From Pseudomonas folii (GTDB taxonomy: Bacteria; Pseudomonadota; Gammaproteobacteria; Pseudomonadales; Pseudomonadaceae): a stretch of 64,000 bases of DNA. Positions 34,241 through 42,765 of this stretch are shown piece after piece (the first letter of the stretch is position 1; each line of letters starts with the position of its first letter). The notes beneath the pieces are model-generated. The model was not told where the DNA came from, did no database searches, and saw only the letters and a list, made by a program, of their open reading frames with translations. The position numbers and the translations under genes were made by a program. The DNA lies in assembly GCF_014357575.1 (NCBI RefSeq), contig NZ_JACONW010000003.1:27658-91657 (forward strand). The letters are read 5' to 3'.

Positions 34241-34347
34241 ATCTAACGTCCTCGATCTACGTACCTGAAGCGCGCAATACCGTGAATACATCGGTTAACC
34301 GAATTCATGTAATTATTCCCCCATCAATGGACTGACTGGAGACACCG

Positions 34348-35739
34348 GTGCGACGCTCGATTCTTCCTCTCGCTTTCATGACCCTTGCTGCCTGCTCTAG
34401 CCAGCAAGGTCCAGCGGACAAACAGTCAGCGTTACTTGAACAGCCCTTCACCCCTGACAGCGTGATGCGTGAAGGTGACGTGATTAACTTTCAGGTAGCC
34501 GCCCCGACCGACTCAGGCCCGCCGTTCTGGAGCAGTACCCAGTTTTCGGCTGCTTGCTCACAGCCGCAGGTCAATCAGGTTTATTCGTTCAAATACAGGC
34601 GCTTCTATCCTGGCAATCTCGGCTATTACACCCCGGCAACTCCACTGCCTGCGCAATACCACGCCACGCTGATGGGGAATCGGGACTTCACTCGCGCGTG
34701 TAAAAACCTGCCAATGCCGGACTGGCGTCAGGTGGCAGGATCTGACGATAAACAACAGCTCCTGCTCGACATCACCAGCGTGGAGAAAAAGGGCGACAAG
34801 GTGCAATTCTGGGCGGGCCACGATGAGCCGAAAACCAGTATCAGCCCGGCCAACAACGCGCCGTTCACCCAGACACGCGAACACTACGTCATGGACTGCA
34901 GCGCGCGCAGCGCAACACTGCTGGGGCTTTATTATCTCAACGCCAAAAATGAAGTAACCGACGGTCAAATCGAGAGACTTCCCGCACCAAAGGCCATAAC
35001 AGCCGCGGACGAAGACCTCTCCAGACTGTTTGAGCGCGCGTGCAAGGCACCCGAGTCGCTGGCCTCCCTCCCTGTACACAAGCAACGCAACAAGGTAACG
35101 GTGGCAGCCGATGCGCTGCCCGACGTCAATCCGGCAGTGTTGAAAAATATCGAACAACTGCACATGCCAGCGCCGTCCAGACAGCTCAACTACATCGAGT
35201 TTGCCGGGACTCGCAGCAACAGAGAAAAAGAATGGAAAGACGGCACCGCATTTACTCTGTCCACAGACCCGACTACCGGGCAGCTCGCGATTGCCCATAA
35301 AAACGAGAATCTCGTCGTCGGGCGCCAGATTAATTGGCGCGGATTGCTGAAGCTTTCCGGCAGGGAACAAGCCAAACTTTCCCACAACACTCTGGTAACG
35401 AAAAGTCTGACCTTCCAGGGCGACTGGCAACACCTGAACGTCGGCAGCAAAGTGGGTTACACCGTCACTCAAAGCCTGTCCAGTAATGTGCTTGGGAAAC
35501 TGGGCGAAGACCCCGAAACCGTTGAGTGTTCAGTCGACAGCGAACAATCTGCGAAAGATCTGCATGCCAACCTCAAAGGTAATGCAAAAGCACTTATCTG
35601 TCGCAAAAGCATGGGCGGCTTTACGCTTCCCCAGACAGAGCATTACTACTACCTGGTGGATTACGGCTTTTTCTATCATGCCCGCACTGAAGAGAAAGGC
35701 TATACGTCACTGAATATGCATGTGGTAAACGCGAGGTAA
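34348..35739 (+). CDS. Large lipoprotein, 463 aa
   Basis: GTG start. Signal peptide ending in TLAACSS (lipobox, Cys about residue 16). The mature protein has several cysteines (FSAACSQ, RACKNLP, MDCSARS, ACKAPES, VECSVDSE, LICRKS) and strand-rich, Tyr-containing repeats such as EHYVMDC and EHYYYLVDYGFF. No named family recognised. Stand-alone, between an unknown small gene and a REP palindrome. Confidence 0.75.
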   Translation: MRRSILPLAFMTLAACSSQQGPADKQSALLEQPFTPDSVMREGDVINFQVAAPTDSGPPFWSSTQFSAACSQPQVNQVYSFKYRRFYPGNLGYYTPATPLPAQYHATLMGNRDFTRACKNLPMPDWRQVAGSDDKQQLLLDITSVEKKGDKVQFWAGHDEPKTSISPANNAPFTQTREHYVMDCSARSATLLGLYYLNAKNEVTDGQIERLPAPKAITAADEDLSRLFERACKAPESLASLPVHKQRNKVTVAADALPDVNPAVLKNIEQLHMPAPSRQLNYIEFAGTRSNREKEWKDGTAFTLSTDPTTGQLAIAHKNENLVVGRQINWRGLLKLSGREQAKLSHNTLVTKSLTFQGDWQHLNVGSKVGYTVTQSLSSNVLGKLGEDPETVECSVDSEQSAKDLHANLKGNAKALICRKSMGGFTLPQTEHYYYLVDYGFFYHARTEEKGYTSLNMHVVNAR

Positions 35740-35787
35740 AGCACCGGGTTTACTCGCTCCAACAGCAAGAACACAAATCACGTTGTT

Positions 35788-35858
35788 GTAGGAGCTGCCG
35801 AAGGCTGCGATAGCATTTTTTCTGACCCACCGTCATCGCAGCCTTCGGCAGCTCCTAC
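35788..35858. repeat. REP palindrome with perfect 24-base arms
   Basis: GTAGGAGCTGCCGAAGGCTG and its reverse complement are separated by about 22 bases; the arms pair over 24 bases without mismatch. Located between convergent genes, it may also end transcription from both sides. Confidence 0.85.
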
Positions 35859-35877
35859 AGATCATGTTTATTCAGGC

Positions 35878-36804
35878 TCAATCGTGAAACGGCTCTACCG
35901 ACGCCCGGCTGCCAACAAAAAAACTGTCCGCGACCAAGCGCAACGGCTGCAAGTCCAGATCACTGGCTTTGTCGCCAATCAACTGCTGAAAATGTCGATA
36001 CACCGCCGCGTACTCGCCCTCTTCCGAAACCGCCTGACGTACACCGTCGATGCTCAACAACGCCCCCCCGTTGTCCAGTCGCAGAACACCTTCGGCACAG
36101 CGAATCTCGATACTCCAGAGTTCATCATGACCATGGTCAAAATCGAACTCCGCGCGAACATCGAGCTGGAGCGCATCAGACATCTTGATGGACGCGGCGA
36201 TAGGCGACTGACAGTTACTCGGGACTCGCAGTTCGGCGGACTCAACGAACAGCGGCAACGGCAGAAGATGGGTCGTAATAGACAAGGCATTAATGCCCGG
36301 ATCGAAAACGCCCAGACCGCCCGGCTGCCAGATCCATGCCTGACCGGGGTGCCATTTACGCACGTCCTCTTTCCAGTCGATCTGCACGCTTTGCAGCGTG
36401 CGAGTGGCCAGCCAGTCACGCGCAGCTTCGATCCCGGGTGCATAACGCGAATGCCAGGCGAACAAGCCGCTGACGCCCTGCTCCGCAGCCTGACTCGCCA
36501 ACGCCATCGCTTCGCCCAACGTGGCACACGGCGGCTTCTCCACCAACACGTGTTTACCCGCAGCCAACGCCTGCTGCACCAGCGCAAATCGCCCCTGAGG
36601 CGGCGTGCAGAACGCAATCGCATCAACTTGCGGACCTTTTTCCAGCAACTCATTCAAGGACTGAAAGTTCTCTACCCCGGCACAAGGCTGGCCTTGGGTC
36701 GCAACAGCCACCAACTGGAACGCGGGGTTAGCCGTAATAGCGGGCACGTGCTGATCCTGGGCAATCTTGCCGTAGCCCACCAGACCGAGACGGATCGGTT
36801 GCAT
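35878..36804 (-). CDS. gal: D-galactose 1-dehydrogenase
   Basis: 308 aa Gfo/Idh/MocA-family oxidoreductase. The N-terminal Rossmann fold (GLVGYGKIAQDQHVPA) and EKPP loop are present. Long parts match the P. fluorescens enzyme as I remember it (KEDVRKWHPGQAWIWQPG, AEFDFDHGHDELWSI). It oxidises D-galactose with NAD+ to galactonolactone, the first step of the De Ley-Doudoroff route. Here it stands alone, without galactonate genes. Confidence 0.9.
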   Translation of the reverse strand: MQPIRLGLVGYGKIAQDQHVPAITANPAFQLVAVATQGQPCAGVENFQSLNELLEKGPQVDAIAFCTPPQGRFALVQQALAAGKHVLVEKPPCATLGEAMALASQAAEQGVSGLFAWHSRYAPGIEAARDWLATRTLQSVQIDWKEDVRKWHPGQAWIWQPGGLGVFDPGINALSITTHLLPLPLFVESAELRVPSNCQSPIAASIKMSDALQLDVRAEFDFDHGHDELWSIEIRCAEGVLRLDNGGALLSIDGVRQAVSEEGEYAAVYRHFQQLIGDKASDLDLQPLRLVADSFFVGSRASVEPFHD

Positions 36805-36852
36805 CGATGACTCCTGACTTTTTGTAGTTATTGGGAAAGCGATCCAGCAAGA

Positions 36853-37299
36853 CTACGTTTGTACGACGGGGAAGTCATCACTGGGCGGAGGCAACCCCGA
36901 CGTCACTTTCAGGTAGTAAAGAATATATCCGGAGTACTTGAGGGTCCCCGCCGCCACCTCGGCTGCGAAACACGCCTTCAGCGCCTCTTCATCTGCAAAA
37001 CCGTAATCCGTTAATTTTTCGTCGGCAAACCCGACAAGCCGCCATGCATCGAAGCCGTCGATTTCGCCGTGTGGTCCGAAGTCGAAATCGACTGTTCCTG
37101 AAGGAAGATGAACCGCGCAGCCGTAACCGTGCTTGAAATACTTGACTCCGCCGCTGAGTTCTCCGCGCTGAGGAATATCATTAGCCACCCAATCCATATT
37201 AGTCGCAGGCCGCGCAATACCAGATACCTGCATCAAGTCCACAGATGTTCTGACGCTTGTCTGGTAGTTGGCGATCAACCTGGCAAGTTGGCTATTCAT
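36853..37299 (-). CDS. DUF6896-like protein, possible immunity protein
   Basis: 148 aa. The central stretch HGYGCAVHLPSGTVDFDFG and DGFDAWRLVGFA are the features I associate with DUF6896, a family seen at toxin-immunity loci. It is the last of three minus-strand genes (38037 to 36853). No toxin adjacent. Confidence 0.55.
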   Translation of the reverse strand: MNSQLARLIANYQTSVRTSVDLMQVSGIARPATNMDWVANDIPQRGELSGGVKYFKHGYGCAVHLPSGTVDFDFGPHGEIDGFDAWRLVGFADEKLTDYGFADEEALKACFAAEVAAGTLKYSGYILYYLKVTSGLPPPSDDFPVVQT

Positions 37300-37355
37300 A
37301 AAAGTCTCACGGGGTTAGTACGGTGGTCAGTGGCGATCATTACGCGAGGATTAAC

Positions 37356-37598
37356 TCAAGCCAATTGCAGTCGTATCGCTTGCCACTCGTTCCAGCAATC
37401 CTCAGCCACGATATCGGGATAACCCCGTGCTTGTTCCATCTTGAGCGCAGTGTCGAACGACAGCGCGATACAGGTGGCGCGATCTCGAATATCAACCACC
37501 TCAGCTTCCGTAAGCGGCGAGCCTTTGCTCTTTTCAGCAGCGCTCAGAACCACGACAAGAGCCGGCACAAATACAAGACATAGCGGATCTGTAGACAT
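37356..37598 (-). CDS. Small hypothetical protein with N-terminal signal-like segment
   Basis: 80 aa; GAGG six bases before ATG 37598. The start (MSTDPLCLVFVPALVVVLSAAEK) has a short hydrophobic segment that may be a signal or anchor. The remainder is helical with one Cys pair. Middle gene of the 38037-36853 run. Confidence 0.55.
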   Translation of the reverse strand: MSTDPLCLVFVPALVVVLSAAEKSKGSPLTEAEVVDIRDRATCIALSFDTALKMEQARGYPDIVAEDCWNEWQAIRLQLA

Positions 37599-37614
37599 CA
37601 ATTACCTCGTTGTT

Positions 37615-38037
37615 TCAGGTCGTTGATCTGTTTCGTAAAGCCATTACCTGCGAAGCGCAAAGACTACGAATATCCTTATTATGGAAAATCAGATGCGCAC
37701 GAAACGCTTTGGTTTGCGGGTCCCAGTGTTCAAGATCCTCTATCCGAAACTGATGCGTGCCCTGATACGCCGCTGCCAGATCAACCGCCAGACTGCGCGC
37801 CACCTCGCCGGGTGTCGCGAGGGTCCATTCAATAATATCGTCGATCTGCTGCTCAGGTGCCCGCGATTGCTCGCCATTGACTTCAGCCAGCACGAACTCA
37901 TTGTAAAGCGACGCGCCATCTTGCGGATCATCGGCAGGATTGCCCGGGCACAGTCGGGTTTCCCATGGAATCGTGTACATCTGTTTTCCAAGAACATCGG
38001 TCAACACATAATCCGTTGGTTTCGCCAGACGCTGCAT
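37615..38037 (-). CDS. Hypothetical protein, 140 aa
   Basis: ATG with a strong GGGAGG five bases upstream. Soluble acidic protein (VLTDVLGKQMYTIPWETRLCPG, DDIIEWTLATPGEVARSL). No named family. First gene of a three-gene minus-strand operon with small genes of the immunity type, so it may itself be an immunity or toxin-related protein. Confidence 0.6.
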   Translation of the reverse strand: MQRLAKPTDYVLTDVLGKQMYTIPWETRLCPGNPADDPQDGASLYNEFVLAEVNGEQSRAPEQQIDDIIEWTLATPGEVARSLAVDLAAAYQGTHQFRIEDLEHWDPQTKAFRAHLIFHNKDIRSLCASQVMALRNRSTT

Positions 38038-38455
38038 GTCGGCCTCCCGTGCAAAAAACCAATACTAACGCAGCGAGGCAAGTTCCGGCTAAAGGGTATC
38101 CCTGAGAGCGAGGATTCTCCTTGGCTGTAAAGGCTACGGGGCAGCGGTAAACATCGGCAGCGCTCATCAAACATCACTTCAATCATGGATTGGAAACGCA
38201 GACCTGGTAGGAGCCAGGCAGCGAAGAAAGATGATGTTAGGTTTCTGGCCACCTCGGCCGACTGAGCACGAGAGCTGACTGAATTTCCTAATGCCAACGT
38301 TTGAACGCCCGACGTCCTCGCAGCACGCCCCACGTCATGGCAAGCCCTGCGCCGCTGAAGAAGACGAACGTGGCCGATATCCCGGTATCACAGAAACTCC
38401 ACTTACTCGTTGAGCAGGTAATGATTATCGGCGGCGTTGGGGTGCGCATAAGTAT

Positions 38456-38905
38456 CTAAATCAAGCTATTTGCGCAGTAAAGCTCCCGGAGATTAATCAC
38501 TGTCTTGTGCTGAACTTCACACTCCTCTTTACTCAATGGCCGCTCGCAGTACTCGCGGCTCAAGAAAAGGATGGTGTCATTCCCGTCAGGTTCGCTAGCG
38601 TAATCCGGATGTGGTTCGATTTCTGCCAGCAGTGAATGTGTCACCGGAACCACATGAAAATGCAGATTGAAACCAGCCGAAAAACCCAGCTTGTAGACGA
38701 TGACCTTCACGGGCTCAAAGGCCTGAAAAAGAAGTTGCTCGGTTTGCCGCAGGACGTCGCCGAGTGAGGCCAGTGCTGAATCGCTGAGGTCCATGAAATC
38801 CGAAGCGGCAGCGATTGAGCTGACCATCAGGTAACCGCTATGACGTGCATCGCGGCGATGGCTGACTCGCCAGTGTTCCGTTTCGAAAATGTCCCACTCA
38901 GTCAT
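38456..38905 (-). CDS. HIT-family protein
   Basis: 149 aa. The histidine triad region is GFSAGFNLHFHVVPV, where the first histidine of HxHxHxx is an asparagine. The preceding alpha/beta fold (YLMVSSIAAASDFMDL) fits the family. HIT proteins hydrolyse or transfer nucleotidyl groups; the lost first His leaves the catalytic His in place. Stand-alone. Confidence 0.75.
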   Translation of the reverse strand: MTEWDIFETEHWRVSHRRDARHSGYLMVSSIAAASDFMDLSDSALASLGDVLRQTEQLLFQAFEPVKVIVYKLGFSAGFNLHFHVVPVTHSLLAEIEPHPDYASEPDGNDTILFLSREYCERPLSKEECEVQHKTVINLRELYCANSLI

Positions 38906-39108
38906 GCGTACTCATGCTCCAACTATTCTCATGTTCGGCTTGTCATAAATGGGGTGCCTTGTCGGCGTCTCGGGTTCTGTGCAAATATTGGCTATGACCA
39001 AATCTATTCAATGCAACCGACATCATTATCACGGACCTCGCTCAAGGTGCCGCGGTTGCTCATGCTCATCGAATAATCAGAATTCAAGATACTCTTTCTG
39101 AAGATTCA

Positions 39109-39168
39109 ATGAACAAAACCAAGGCGCCCATGGCGCCTTTTTTATTGCCTGTAAATTGGAGATCATAA
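39109..39168 (+). CDS. Possible leader ORF overlapping a terminator
   Basis: A 19-codon frame (MNKTKAPMAPFLLPVNWRS) upstream of the HisRS-like gene. The terminator hairpin at 39121-39143 lies inside it. It may be an attenuator leader or just chance around a terminator. Confidence 0.25.
   Translation: MNKTKAPMAPFLLPVNWRS
39121..39143 (+). terminator. Intrinsic terminator before the HisRS-like gene
   Basis: AAGGCGCC-CAT-GGCGCCTT stem followed by four more T. No plus-strand gene ends just before it, so it may act as an attenuator for the downstream gene. Confidence 0.7.
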
Positions 39169-39170
39169 AA

Positions 39171-39813
39171 ATGACAATGCTACGTGGAACACGAATAGTA
39201 ACCGGGAAAGAAGCGGCAATCATGCGCGAAATAGAAGGCCGTTTTCGGAGTTATCTTCATCAAAGCTGGAGCTGAGGAGGCCATCGTTCCGGCGTTATGG
39301 GGTCAGGACACTTTTATCGAAAAGGCCGGCGGGAGTGAGATAATCGGGCAGATGTGGGCTTTCGATGACAAGGCCGGACGCCCCTGCTGCCTCATCCCGG
39401 AGGCAACCGCGCTTTTTCAGGAGCGCAACGATGTGCTTCTCGGATCACGGGAAGAAGCGATGTTTTTCTACGTAGCGCGATGCTATCGATATGAGCGTCC
39501 TCAAGCCGGCCGGTACCGCGAGTTCACTCAGCTGGGTCTCGAAATCCTGAGTGCCGATCCTGCGAAGGCTTTGCAGCGTAGTCAGGCCATTTGCACGGGT
39601 TTCCTCGACTCGTTGGGCCTCGACTATGAACTCAATCTTGCTGTGAAGCGCGGGCTGAGCTACTACCTGGAGGGCAATGGCTTCGAAGTGCGATGCCCTG
39701 CTTTAGGCGCACAGCAACAAGTTGTCGGCGGCGGTGCCTATCGAGAAGGTGCCGGGTTCGGCATCGGGCTTGAGCGGCTGGTCCTGGCCTCTGCGTTGAC
39801 TGGATCGATATGA
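39171..39813 (+). pseudogene. Stand-alone HisRS-like catalytic core, frameshifted
   Basis: Starts at ATG 39171 (GGAG nine bases before) and runs for 34 codons (MTMLRGTRIVTGKEAAIM) to TGA 39273. The rest continues in the next frame: from about 39262 one extra base (within CATCAAAGC) shifts the frame, then AGAEEAIVPALWGQDTF, motif 2 (CYRYERPQAGRYREFTQLGL), KRGLSYYLEGNGFEVR and motif 3 (GAGFGIGLERLV) follow to 39813. Only the class II core of histidyl-tRNA synthetase is present, without the anticodon domain (total about 214 residues). Either a decayed gene, a recent mutation or a sequencing error. Confidence 0.75.
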
Positions 39814-39844
39814 TTTGAACCGTGGTTCGAGTAGCAACCGGGGG

Positions 39845-39928
39845 ACCTGTAGGAGCCAACGTTTTGGCGAGGCAATTTGCCTGACACACCGAATCAAGCT
39901 GCTCGCGAATAAATTCGCTCCTACAGGT
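39845..39928. repeat. REP-type palindrome
   Basis: ACCTGTAGGAGC and GCTCCTACAGGT are the outer arms, with GCGAGG and CTCGC inside. Confidence 0.75.
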
Positions 39929-40054
39929 TCATTGTTTGCCACGAGACCTCGCCGTGACAGGCGTTAAGCTCCCGCAAACGATTGTGATGATGGATGCAGA
40001 CGGCGCAGATGCTTTAATGCACCCAGCCAACAACAATGACCAGGATAATCCGCA

Positions 40055-40354
40055 ATGCCAGACACCACAGACCAAGCATTCTATGACCGCGCAGACGCGC
40101 ACATCGAGTTGTCCAACGAGCAGTTGAAAGCGTTCGAAAACCTTGGCCAGGTCAGTGCCTCCATGATGTTTGGCACTACACGATTCAATGCCTGGGTCAG
40201 CGCGCGCAGCTTCAAGTCCGGCGAGGAAATGGCTCAGGCGCGTGAGGCGATGCTGAAGTACTTTTGTGATCAGTACCGGTTGATGCTTGAAGATAATCTG
40301 GACGATCACATCAATAATTTCAGCCAGTACATGATGGTTAAAAAACCTGATTGA
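40055..40354 (+). CDS. DUF3144 protein
   Basis: 99 aa. Matches by eye DUF3144: FYDRADAHIELSNEQLK, VSASMMFGTTRFNAWVSA and LEDNLDDHINNFSQYM. Small soluble helical protein of unknown function, usually solitary as here. Confidence 0.85.
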   Translation: MPDTTDQAFYDRADAHIELSNEQLKAFENLGQVSASMMFGTTRFNAWVSARSFKSGEEMAQAREAMLKYFCDQYRLMLEDNLDDHINNFSQYMMVKKPD

Positions 40355-40391
40355 TAGCGATAACTGAGCACCGGGTACATCAGCGCGTCGC

Positions 40392-41288
40392 TCAAAGCCC
40401 CTGTTTCGCGGCAACAAAATTGATGGTTTGTTCCTGCAAACTCATCCTTATCAACTCAGCCAGATGCCTCGTCGCTGGCGTCGGGTCGTCTCCTGCACTA
40501 TGAAGGACATACCCAAGGTTCGGCACCGAGGGTAAACCGTCCAGAAAGGTCAGGTTATCCGGTAGGCCAATACGTGTTCGCAGCGTCACGCCCAATCCGG
40601 CTGCGACGGCGGCCCAGATTCCTCCTACGCTGGGGCTGGTCAGCGCTATGCGCCACGGAACTTGCGCAGCATCCAAGGCCTGGGTGGCGGCGCTGCGCAA
40701 TACGCACGGGGCGTCGAACAGGATCAACGGCAGGGGCGAATCCACAAGACGGCTCAGCAACGGGGTGTCGCGAATCCCGATCCAGTGCATTTGGGTTTCG
40801 CCTAAATGCTCGGCATAAGGCGAGGTGTGCCCGGTGTCCCAAGTCAGGGCCAGATCCAGCCCTGCGGTGTCAATCAGAGCGAGCAATTCGGCGTTGCGTG
40901 CGATCCGGACTTCGAGACTCACCATTGGGTACGTCTGCACAAAACGTCGAAGGATCTCGCTGAGAAAGTGCTCCCCAAAGTCCTCTTGAAGCCCAAGGCG
41001 AATGGTTCCGGCCGCCTGGTTTTCGTGCAGCGTTTGAAAAATGCCGTCGTTCAGTTCCAGTAATCGACGGGCATGGCTCAGCAGGGACTCCCCGACGGGC
41101 GTCAGGACCAGCCCGCGTCCCGATTTGGTCAACACAGGCGTGCCAACCTGTTCTTCAAGCTTTTTCAATTGAGCACTGACCGCAGACGTTGAGCGGCCGA
41201 GACGATCTGCCGCTTTGGCGAAACTGTTGAATTCAACGCCGGTGACGAAAGTACGAAGCACATCCAGATCGAAGGTGGGGCGACGCAT
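40392..41288 (-). CDS. LysR-family transcriptional regulator
   Basis: 298 aa, ATG 41288. N-terminal winged helix (LDVLRTFVTGVEFNSFAKAA, then GRSTSAVSAQLKKLEEQVG) and a substrate-binding C-terminal domain. Divergent from the CMD-tautomerase pair with 106 bases between, holding a TAATC-N13-GATTA motif; it most likely controls that pair. Confidence 0.92.
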   Translation of the reverse strand: MRRPTFDLDVLRTFVTGVEFNSFAKAADRLGRSTSAVSAQLKKLEEQVGTPVLTKSGRGLVLTPVGESLLSHARRLLELNDGIFQTLHENQAAGTIRLGLQEDFGEHFLSEILRRFVQTYPMVSLEVRIARNAELLALIDTAGLDLALTWDTGHTSPYAEHLGETQMHWIGIRDTPLLSRLVDSPLPLILFDAPCVLRSAATQALDAAQVPWRIALTSPSVGGIWAAVAAGLGVTLRTRIGLPDNLTFLDGLPSVPNLGYVLHSAGDDPTPATRHLAELIRMSLQEQTINFVAAKQGL

Positions 41289-41324
41289 TAAACAGTCCAC
41301 TTATTTGGGATCATGGCCACCATT

Positions 41325-41347
41325 TAATCTGATATTCGGAATGATTA
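41325..41347. promoter_or_regulatory. Possible LysR-type binding site
   Basis: TAATC and GATTA face each other over 13 bases in the divergent promoter region; this has the dyad symmetry and T-N11-A form of LTTR boxes. Confidence 0.35.
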
Positions 41348-41394
41348 CGACTTGATAGTTTTCCTGACCCATTGGCGAAACAAGAGATAGCATC

Positions 41395-41730
41395 ATGAGT
41401 TCATCCATCGCTCACGGGCAGGAGCAACACAGGCAATATCCGCAAAAGTTTGCGGAACTGACGGAGAACGTACTGTTTGGCGACATGTGGGAACGCACTC
41501 AACTGACGCCTCGTGAACGCAGCCTGGCGACAGTGGCTGCGCTGGTGGCGATGTACCGGCTGGAGCAACTGCCGTTTCATTTACAACGCGCGCGGGATAA
41601 CGGTTTGAGTGTCGATGAGTTAAACGAAGCCATCACCCATCTGGCGTTCTATTCAGGCTGGCCGACGGCAGCTTCGGCACTGAATCTGCTCAGGGAACTA
41701 GAAGCCCACGCTATCATTGGCCAGGAGTAA
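41395..41730 (+). CDS. Carboxymuconolactone decarboxylase-family protein
   Basis: 111 aa. CMD fold features: TENVLFGDMWERTQLTPRER, AALVAMYRLEQLPFHLQRA and EAITHLAFYSGWPTA. The CxxC of AhpD-type peroxidases is absent, as in true CMD-like proteins. Its ATG follows GAGA; the tautomerase gene starts six bases after its stop, so the two are co-translated. Confidence 0.88.
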   Translation: MSSSIAHGQEQHRQYPQKFAELTENVLFGDMWERTQLTPRERSLATVAALVAMYRLEQLPFHLQRARDNGLSVDELNEAITHLAFYSGWPTAASALNLLRELEAHAIIGQE

Positions 41731-41736
41731 TCATTC

Positions 41737-42111
41737 ATGCCATTCGCACGTATTTCGCTGCACCGAGGCAAATCCACTGACTACTTACAGGCGCTGTCTC
41801 AGAGTTTGCATGAAGCGTTGGTCGACAGTTTCGAGGTGCCCGAGGCGGATCGTTTTCAGGTCATTCACCAGCATGAAGTCGGCGAGCTGATATTTGACCG
41901 CAACTATCTTGGCGGGCCGCGCAGCCAGGACTTTGTGTTGATCGCGATTACCGCCGGACGCCCCCGCAGCGTTGAAACCAAGCAGCGCTTTTATCGAGAT
42001 CTGGTGGAAAAACTGGGACGTTCGCCAGGGTTCAACCCCGAGGATGTGATGGTGGTCATCACCACAACCGCAAGCGAAGACTGGTCGTTTGGAGGTGGCC
42101 GGGGTCATTAA
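41737..42111 (+). CDS. Tautomerase-family protein
   Basis: 124 aa beginning MPFARISLHRG; removal of Met leaves the N-terminal proline used as catalytic base. Later FVLIAITAGRPRSVETKQRFY and EDVMVVITTTASEDWSFG fit the 4-oxalocrotonate tautomerase-like double domain family. Operon with the CMD gene, controlled by the divergent LysR. Confidence 0.85.
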   Translation: MPFARISLHRGKSTDYLQALSQSLHEALVDSFEVPEADRFQVIHQHEVGELIFDRNYLGGPRSQDFVLIAITAGRPRSVETKQRFYRDLVEKLGRSPGFNPEDVMVVITTTASEDWSFGGGRGH

Positions 42112-42140
42112 CGCCCATCAATTGAATTGAAACGCCGTCC

Positions 42141-42220
42141 CGGTAGGAGCCAACTTGTTGGCGAAGCGGATAATCTGATTGAGCAGATCCAATGCCTCGC
42201 CAACAAGTTAGCTCCTACCG
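42141..42220. repeat. REP palindrome
   Basis: CCGGTAGGAGCCAACTTGTTGG / CGCCAACAAGTTAGCTCCTACCGG arms with a short centre; located between convergent genes. Confidence 0.8.
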
Positions 42221-42270
42221 GACAGCGGCGTGCCAGCCATACAAAACGGCGTATCGGAATGCAGACCTCT

Positions 42271-42765
42271 CTAAACCGAAAGAACAAACCGACACTCAGC
42301 AGCGTTATCGCCCGACAGCTGCTCCAGCCGAAAACCACAGCGCTCAAGCACCTTCCTCGAACCAAGGTTTTCCTTGAAGACATAAGCAACCAGTTGCAAA
42401 AGCCCCCAACGCTCCTTTGCCTGCTCGATCATATGCCTCACCGCCAACGTGGCCAGCCCCTGCCCGCATGCGTGCTGATCAATTCGATACCCGACCTCAG
42501 CAGTCTGGCCTGACGAACTCATGCCTTTCAGATTTGCCCGCCCGACTATTCTCCCACTGGAATCCTCGATAACAAATGGATGCCAGACGCCAATGGCAAA
42601 GTCAGCGAGATAGCAGTCGATATGCTCCGCGACACCTTGCAACGAATAGAAGTCAGGCTCGCGGGCATCAATGTGCGATTCAAACCACTCACGGTTACGG
42701 ACTTCAAACGCCAGCAACGCTTCAGTGTCGGCTGAAGTTAACTCACGAATTCTAAAAGGCTTCAT
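42271..42765 (-). CDS. GNAT family N-acetyltransferase (RimJ/L type)
   Basis: 164 aa. RimJ/L pattern: RIRELTSADTEALLAFEVRN, GYRIDQHACGQGLATLAVRH and GSRKVLERCGFRLE. The ATG overlaps the TetR stop by four bases (ATGA), so they form an operon read from the TetR gene. Confidence 0.88.
   Translation of the reverse strand: MKPFRIRELTSADTEALLAFEVRNREWFESHIDAREPDFYSLQGVAEHIDCYLADFAIGVWHPFVIEDSSGRIVGRANLKGMSSSGQTAEVGYRIDQHACGQGLATLAVRHMIEQAKERWGLLQLVAYVFKENLGSRKVLERCGFRLEQLSGDNAAECRFVLSV

Noticed and set aside
34558..35472. 304-codon minus-strand frame opposite the large lipoprotein
   Set aside because: Antisense shadow: no start signal and no motif, while the plus strand has a lipobox and continuous coding pattern.
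35788..35858. Perfect palindrome considered as an IS end or phage attachment site
   Set aside because: It matches the general Pseudomonas REP pattern and no transposase or integrase adjoins it.
35884..36810. 308-codon plus-strand frame opposite galactose dehydrogenase
   Set aside because: Shadow of a recognised enzyme; Arg-rich composition.
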